From NCBI GenBank assembly GCA_003008705.1, contig PDUO01000014.1, forward strand, positions 780,696 to 844,695: a stretch of DNA of 64,000 nt, written 5' to 3'. Positions within the stretch are counted from its first letter, which is position 1; each line of letters starts with the position of its first letter. A model generated the notes under the pieces. The model saw only the letters and a list, made by a program, of their open reading frames with translations. It ran no database searches and was not told the DNA's origin. Of the stretch, positions 57,695-64,000 are shown piece after piece. The position numbers and the translations under genes are program-made. Source of the DNA: Pezicula radicicola (lineage: Eukaryota > Ascomycota > Leotiomycetes > Helotiales > Dermateaceae).

Positions 57695-60421
57695 TTAGAA
57701 ATTATAATCATCAAAATCCTTAATCAACAACGGTGATTCACCCCTCCTATTCCCGCTGCCATGCTGTTGCTGTACCTCCACCGGCTGTACAGCCTTCGCC
57801 ATCTGTCTAATCCGCATACTCTCCTCTCTAATAGGCCACTCCTCAACCTTCTCAAAACCAGGTCCACGTGCGTAGCCCGAACTAGAATACCCACTGTACC
57901 CACTGACAGCCGACTCCCTCCCATCTCTCTCCTTTTCACTATTACCCCTCGGTTGTCTTCCTTGACGGCTTCCGTTTCTTCTACCGCCAGCTTCACTGCC
58001 GGCGTCACTCTGGAACCCACTGTCGCTTGCTGCGGCACTGGATCGATTAGACATATATGTCGAGTGTTTGCTACTTAAGATAGAATGACCACCACCAGTC
58101 TTTTGCCGGGAAAGTCGCTCAGGAGTCTCGTTATCTGGCGGAGGTGATCCGTTAGCCCAAGTTCTTGGTACGACCCAACAATAGCTGTTCTCATGGCCGG
58201 CTTCATCTACGTTCTGATTTGCACCTTTCCAAGGAGGAGTACCCCTCAGTTTTGGAGAGAGGTAATATGAGACGTCGTTTGTGTAGCGAAGGTTTGGTGT
58301 ATCGACTCCGATGGTCGCGAGAGTCTGCAGGATTCCATAGATGAGAACCCAGCGACCGCGACGGGCGGCGTAGGGGTCGACCTCAGCTGGTTTATCCGTT
58401 TTCTCGAAGCGGACAAATGCGTCAACGAGATCGTTTGTGACAAAATCTGAGCCTAAAATGTAGATGTTGGTTGACTCCGTATACGCGAGAGCCGCTCTCC
58501 GTTCGGCTATTTTGTCTTCCTTTGGAGGCGGTTTCTTGCTTGCTTTGAAGAGGTTCTCTCGTGATAAATTCTTGACAGGTATGGATTCGGGGACGAGTGG
58601 GTAAGGGTGAGGGATGTGTGGGTATTTATGTCTGTTATCGAAGGCCACTAAAATATCGGTAAAGGGGAGATCTGAGGTATCTGCATCGAAGGCGCGGTCT
58701 TTCTGAGAAGTGATGTTCCATTTTCTGCCACTGCTGGCCTCAGAACATTCCCATGTTATCTCGCGGTCTACGAGGTAATCGTACAAAGCACCAAAGTCCT
58801 TCTGTAGTTTTTGAGCTAGTCCTCGTGTAAGCCACTGATCTTCGCTGCCGAGTGGAGGGAGATTGTTTGCTGGTGGCCAGGATCCAAAGGAGTTTTCGTA
58901 ATGCTGGCAGAAGAATTTCTTAAGTCGTTCGAAGCTAGCTCGTGCTGGAGGTGGATGAGAACTCATCATTGGCCACATGTCACCATAATCGAAGTCCGTT
59001 AATCGCTCCTCTCCAGTCTGAACACGGACTTGAGCCTCGAGGCTTGCTCGTTCAAGAAGAGCTCGAGTGATTGGTGTGATGAAGCGATAATCTGGTACCT
59101 GTTCAAGCTTATTATACATGCCAGCGCAATGCACATATGATTCTCTCCATCCTTCTTCCCATCGCACTCCTTGGCTTTCGCTCCACGCAAGCAGCGCTGC
59201 AGCCGTAGCAGGGTCATTTCGTACGTCGTCGATACCACGACTGACAATGTATTCAATTATAGTAGCAGCATTGTCACAATCGGAAGGCATCCAATTTTCT
59301 AGCCGTTCATGAAGATCGTTCAGCGCTTGGAAGAGGTTCATTCCAACTAGAGATGCATGATAAAGGATCGCGAAGACATTCCGGGTAGTAACCTGGTATC
59401 GGAGAGAATCTGGGTGGGAGAGGTGTGGCGGTGATGGAAAATAGATTTCGTATGATATCTGACCATCGAATGTCCCCAAACTATTTTCCGACATGGGAGG
59501 TGTTGGCATGCCTCTCTGAGATCGACTAATTGGCATTACTGGTCTCATACCAGGCGAGCTAATAGGGGAAGGCGGTATACTGAATGCATTCATCTCGTCT
59601 GTCGCACCTTCTCGGAGTAGTGTTACAAGAAATCTAGACTCAGTTCCTTCAAGGATATGTGAGGATAATCGGAAAGACGGAGGAGCACGTGGTTGCTGCG
59701 ATTCATGGCCAAAGTAAACTAGAGTATCACCATTGGGGTCCCAAAGTTCTGGGTCTTTCCGCAGTTTATTCCACGGCTGTGGTGATCTGCCAGATCCAAG
59801 CCATCGCTTCAGTTGCCCTGGTTGAGGAACAGGAGGAAGTGCAACCTGTGGAGGTCCAGGGCGTCCAAAATCTTGCATCTGATCGAATGACGGATGTGGT
59901 TGCAATCTTGGTTTGATGTAAGGCGGTGGTGAAGGGTCGTAGATTTTTGCGTCTAGTTCATGCGATGCAGGCCGTACAGTCGCTGCTGTTGCTGGCCTTA
60001 CTTCCTGCGCATCACTAGTCTTCTTCTTCTTGCCAAAAACCTTCGCTAGTCCATTCCGCGCATTCTCACTCCTCTTGTCCATCAAGGACCTAAAAGAGGA
60101 CTTTTCAATACCGGAAACGTCGAGTACTGGGACCTGTGGCTTCCGTACACGGGCATAGGCCATATCATCAATCGGACGATGGCGCTCATCAGAACCAGAG
60201 GATGCGATGGACTTAGCGGATGAGAACTTCTGGTGAGTGTTGTTTCTGTATGGAAGCTCATGTTCGAAATCGTGACGGGAGCCTGTCGGAAGTGGAAAGT
60301 CTCCAATAAGAGAGTTTGGGGACACAAGCCCATTGTTAGCCTTTACTGGTTCTTCTCGAATAGTTGCTCCATCTTTGACTTTTGTCTTTTCCTTCCGGAC
60401 ATGTGCACTTCTACCTGACAT
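57695..60421 (-). CDS. 908-aa conserved fungal protein, single exon
   Basis: An uninterrupted frame of 908 codons. Residues 1-240 are disordered, basic and proline-rich (FGKKKKTSDAQ at about 128-139; PPPYIKPRLQPHPSF). From about 235 it is folded: PELWDPNGDTLVYFGHE, PSFRLSSHILEGTESRFLVT, TTRNVFAILYHASLVGMNLF, and GVRWEEGWRESYVHCAGM. Further conserved pieces are FFCQHYENSFGSWPP, WLTRGLAQKLQKDFGALYDY and GRWVLIYGILQTLATIG. The end is again low-complexity (SRQGRQPRGNSEKERDGRE). No catalytic motif, signal peptide or membrane span is seen. The set resembles a large uncharacterised fungal family (possibly the one Pfam calls DUF8004, from memory). It is probably intracellular, and its function is unknown. 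Confidence 0.9.
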   Translation of the reverse strand: MSGRSAHVRKEKTKVKDGATIREEPVKANNGLVSPNSLIGDFPLPTGSRHDFEHELPYRNNTHQKFSSAKSIASSGSDERHRPIDDMAYARVRKPQVPVLDVSGIEKSSFRSLMDKRSENARNGLAKVFGKKKKTSDAQEVRPATAATVRPASHELDAKIYDPSPPPYIKPRLQPHPSFDQMQDFGRPGPPQVALPPVPQPGQLKRWLGSGRSPQPWNKLRKDPELWDPNGDTLVYFGHESQQPRAPPSFRLSSHILEGTESRFLVTLLREGATDEMNAFSIPPSPISSPGMRPVMPISRSQRGMPTPPMSENSLGTFDGQISYEIYFPSPPHLSHPDSLRYQVTTRNVFAILYHASLVGMNLFQALNDLHERLENWMPSDCDNAATIIEYIVSRGIDDVRNDPATAAALLAWSESQGVRWEEGWRESYVHCAGMYNKLEQVPDYRFITPITRALLERASLEAQVRVQTGEERLTDFDYGDMWPMMSSHPPPARASFERLKKFFCQHYENSFGSWPPANNLPPLGSEDQWLTRGLAQKLQKDFGALYDYLVDREITWECSEASSGRKWNITSQKDRAFDADTSDLPFTDILVAFDNRHKYPHIPHPYPLVPESIPVKNLSRENLFKASKKPPPKEDKIAERRAALAYTESTNIYILGSDFVTNDLVDAFVRFEKTDKPAEVDPYAARRGRWVLIYGILQTLATIGVDTPNLRYTNDVSYYLSPKLRGTPPWKGANQNVDEAGHENSYCWVVPRTWANGSPPPDNETPERLSRQKTGGGHSILSSKHSTYMSNRSSAAASDSGFQSDAGSEAGGRRNGSRQGRQPRGNSEKERDGRESAVSGYSGYSSSGYARGPGFEKVEEWPIREESMRIRQMAKAVQPVEVQQQHGSGNRRGESPLLIKDFDDYNF

Positions 60422-63400
60422 TTTGGCGGATTGAAAGTCGCATACAGAAAATCCAGTTTCTGCAATGGTACTTGGTGCGAGTGAGATCAGATGGACCTGC
60501 AGCGGAACTTCAAAGGAGATATATGACCTAAGGAATAGTTTAAGTGTCGACTGCTTGGTGGAGAAATACTGTACTATTGGTGATCCTTGACAGCTGACGA
60601 GATTCGGAGATTGGTATGAACACGGAAAGAGTTTGAAATCGTGCGCCTATGCCATATATACACCAGGATGCGCTTTAATTGAGGCCAAATAAGAACCAAT
60701 ACCAGAGACGTTTGTTGTAAATTTACAGAACTGTTACGAGGCTGAGGTGACGTCTCTGATAGTGGGGATGTATTGTATACGGTCTGCAGAAACGTTAAAG
60801 TAAGTCTGTGCCACCTACAGATTGCAAAAGACTGCAGTGTGGTATCAGCAACCGAAAGAAAAAGCACGTACTAGGCCAAGTGTGACAGATGCTCTTTACT
60901 CCTGTACTCCGACAAACATTTGTGAAAACAGATGATAGTACAAGTGCTACAAAAAGTAGAATGTCGATGAGTTGGAGGGGATACAGAAGTATGAGGAAGG
61001 GCAGAAATAACGAAAGGGGAAGGGATCTGTTCTTGTCTTTTTCCTGGGGGATTGCTTCTAATGTCTTGATCCGTGATGGACGACATGGGGAGCTGCTCCT
61101 CGTTGATCCAGGGTATGCTGGAAGTGCCCGATGAAGAAATAAGCCCTACCGGCCCATGTACCGTACCACGATCTTGCTACGGAGTAGATAGATACTATAC
61201 GAAGGAAAGAGACCGCAGTGATGCGGAGACCCGGAGCTTTTCTGTCTGGAAGTGCCTCCGTCGCAAGATCTCTCTTGCAGAAGAGTCAGAGCAGTCAGTA
61301 TGCTAAAGCGTCCCATCGTGTGCTGATTACTGGCTGAGATCTCTGTGCCGAGGCGTCGCCCTATTTGGTCTATTTGAGATGCTGTGATCTGTGCCCTTTA
61401 CATGCGCAGTAAGACCAAAATACCACAGATGTCAGAAGGTGCAGTTGACGTGAAAATCCAGGTTGTGTACAAGTTCTGTGCATCCTGTTCTGGATGAGGT
61501 GATGTGACTTCGCTACACGCCTTTGCTGGAAGTCGCTTCCAGATTCCAGAACACCAGGAAGGCCCTGGAAGCTACCCGGCAGCAAGGATGCAGGGGCCGG
61601 CGCACAATAATTACAGGGTATTTTAATGCTTCCAGCCCGGAAACACAGAGCCCTGAGTCGAAAGATAAGGAGAAGCGATAGGCTAGCGATAACGTGCCTC
61701 TTGCTGTTAGGTGCATTTTGGTCCCTTATTTACCCTTTTGACTAAAGTGCGCCGGCGACATCCATGATCCAACTGATTGGGATTCTGATTTCAGAAGCTC
61801 TTTTCGTCAATTCTCAATATTTCTTCAGTAGAACGTGCGTCGTACAGCAATATCCACAGCGGAAATACGACACTATATGATCTTCGGATCTTACTTCTTG
61901 CTGAGCCTGCTCCGTTATCAAATATATCTTACTTTTCCCCCTCAATATTGAAAGCTTATCTGCCAATGCCCCTCAGACTGTTTTTTTGTGGATGCTTCTT
62001 ATGAATGTTGCCTGCATATTCCAGCTGTTTGTTTTGTGACGAGATCTCTCAAACACTGACTTCTGGCACAGCTAACAGATTACGGTGGTGGCTTCGGAGT
62101 TTTGCGTTGTTGCTACTCGTAGACGCGGGAAGTTGAACCGATGATAACAAGTACACGCGATGGCGTTGAGGGGCTGTCGGCGTAAAGGTCGTGGTAGGGG
62201 GCTGGGACCGAGGCGGCACACCAACATCAACAAGACTTAGTCTTTTGACTCCAACCAATGCGAGACGATGGGTTCAACAATGTTTTTTCCAAAAAGTCTT
62301 GGGTTAATTTCGAGGCTTTGACTGTCAATAATTTTTAGCCAATCCACAAAGAGATTCAAGGTTCTTAAGCCATAAGTTTCAAGCGCCCAGTACGACCGTT
62401 AGAGAGGAGAGGACAACAACCACCTCAGAGTTTATTGAGACGTCCGGTGAGATGGGTGAAACAGACGGTCCCTTGTTGTAGTAAACCGCTAGTTGGTTTC
62501 AAATTTCTAAGGGAAAGAAAAGGCAAACTTTGTGTTCCCCTACTTGAGCGCATGTTACATTCGGTGCCAAGATATGCTACCTAGGTCTCTCCAAAGGTTT
62601 CCAAGACTCGGAAACCTAACCGATCGTACGTTTTGTCAGAAATTACAAAATTTTCTTTCGTACCACAATAATATATACGTCTACCGGTAGTTAGAATAAC
62701 ATAGCTTAGTATGCATATAGGTAGTGCAGTAGTACCTTGAGTTGCAGAACAAATTGTTGAGAGCTCTGAAAAGACCAATGTGCAGGACGCATACTGCAAT
62801 GCAACAACTTTGCTATCACATTACGCGTTAGTTACGAAGACCAAACCTCGAGAACAAAGATGAGAAATCCTCGGCATATCTGAGTTTTCCTAAATAAATC
62901 ATCATCCCTTCTGGGCTTTTTGTTTTCTTGGTATTTTGGTTCCTAAAATTGGCAGGTCTGACTTTCGTACCTTCTTGTCCTGTCCTTAACAAGACATGCT
63001 TACCTGGCCGAGCCTCGGTAATGAAAGCTGTCTTTCCGATTGGATTGTTTTCTCTTATCGTCACATTCTGTCCATCCATTCAAATCCAGTAGTTCAAGTT
63101 CCCTTTAAAGACAAACCGCTAGGTATAAGAAAATAGAAATATACCCCATCGCACATCCTGTTTTCTATCAACAAGGCATATCATCGGCTTCATCCGACGT
63201 CCTTCTCTCCACCGCTTCCTTCCTGATCAACGTTGTCTTAACCCCACAGATTTGTACCAAATCCTGCCGGAGAGGTGGCGAGAATGAGGATCTTCCAAGT
63301 CCCAGGACCAGATAATTAAAAAGTTAAAGCTCCATTCTCGTAGAATTAATTGCGAACAATGATCTTTTGGGATGATTATGGATAGGTAGGGCTGGTTGTT

Positions 63401-64000
63401 ATGTAGATGGTGTTGGTCATGTGATTGCATATTTTACTTTTCTGTTAATGGTTTATAAGAACTCTTTTTTGTTTTGTTTTGTTTTTGCAAAGACGATAAG
63501 AGGATATATCTAAAATATTGGATCATACATTGTAAGAGTACCCAAATAGCCATATTTGAAGTAAGGGGGCGAGTCACATGACCATTTTCAGCGCAGAGCC
63601 GACCTTACTAACATCCTTTTAGATTGAAGGCTTCGAAAATTTTGGTTGAGTCGTTGAGTTGCTGAAATATTATGATATGTTAATGATTATAAATCACAGA
63701 ATGCTGTAATAACATGGTACTTAAACAAGTATCACCTTAATCCATTGATTCATTTGTACTATTCAAAGAAAAAACAGTGAAACAAACCCGGCAGGTAGAG
63801 TCGAAATTGAGAGAGATATGCCCAAAGAATCATATATCCTCTATATGTATCTACTAAGAAGACAGCCAGCCACCCTTTTCCTCTTTTTGAAATCCAATGA
63901 AGGCACTTCACAAAATACTCTCTACCTCCCAGTCCCACAATGCAAATACTTCTTTCCAACCCCAAAGAAGAACTCCCTTGCTCCTACGCTGAAAGACGGC
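60422..64000. other. right-end gap, no gene seen
   Basis: The left part is the promoter of the 908-aa gene. Frames of 60-100 codons are scattered on both strands (for example minus 62828-63079) with no recognised domain or splice partner. A gene beyond the right edge could have its start or end in the last few hundred bases, but none is visible. Confidence 0.4.

Noticed and set aside
62828..63079. 83-codon minus-strand frame
   Set aside because: No homology I recognise, no splice sites that extend it, and it is isolated in a long gap.

Overview
The window looks like nuclear DNA of a filamentous ascomycete (Pezizomycotina). The genes have short GT-AG introns of about 45-120 nt. The protein families fit: Zn2Cys6 regulators, a LaeA-like methyltransferase, a sedolisin, GH92, a CBM1 protein, a fungal arylsulfotransferase-like protein and a GIT1-type permease. 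There are no operons, no CRISPR and no convincing RNA gene. A leotiomycete (Helotiales-like) host is my guess from gene content only. All splice models were read by eye, and frames were checked across every intron of the genes called intact.

Region 1, 1-16.3 kb, is gene-poor and full of relics. It holds a C2H2 zinc-finger fragment with two nonsense codons (about 1003-1521), an 18-bp minisatellite (838-977) and an intact secreted CBM1 protein with five C-[Y/H]-R-D repeats (3177-3914). Next come a fungal transcription-factor relic (5528-6618) head-to-head with a short-chain dehydrogenase relic (6672-7621), a 154-bp MITE with a 5-bp target duplication (7712-7865), an intact four-exon GIT1-like permease (8749-10449), a UbiA-type membrane prenyltransferase relic (12617-13528) and an intact epoxide hydrolase (14912-16309). 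The set prenyltransferase, epoxide hydrolase, dehydrogenase and regulator suggests a decayed meroterpenoid-type cluster.

Region 2, 16.8-22.4 kb, is an intact three-gene group. An ACS-family MFS transporter and a fumarylacetoacetate-hydrolase-family enzyme share a divergent promoter, and a Zn2Cys6 regulator lies tail-to-tail with the enzyme. It reads as a small uptake and catabolism cassette.

Region 3, 24-36 kb, holds a coiled-coil protein, a small secreted cysteine protein, a 663-aa secreted Ser/Ala/Thr-rich protein, a Prp3_C/DUF1115-type protein and a secreted GH92 alpha-mannosidase.

Region 4, 36.8-45 kb, holds an SRPK-like kinase, a secreted or membrane-tethered arylsulfotransferase-like protein and a LaeA-like methyltransferase, all on the minus strand and separated by AT-rich DNA.

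Region 5, 48.9-53 kb, holds a secreted SMP-30/gluconolactonase-like protein and a seven-exon sedolisin protease. Region 6, 53.5-64 kb, holds an AT-rich, TA-rich block, a decayed C-type fungal regulator, a 908-aa single-exon conserved fungal protein, and about 3.5 kb in which I see no gene. The recurring themes are secreted proteins, and gene relics whose nonsense codons fit C-to-T or G-to-A change, as repeat-induced point mutation would give.
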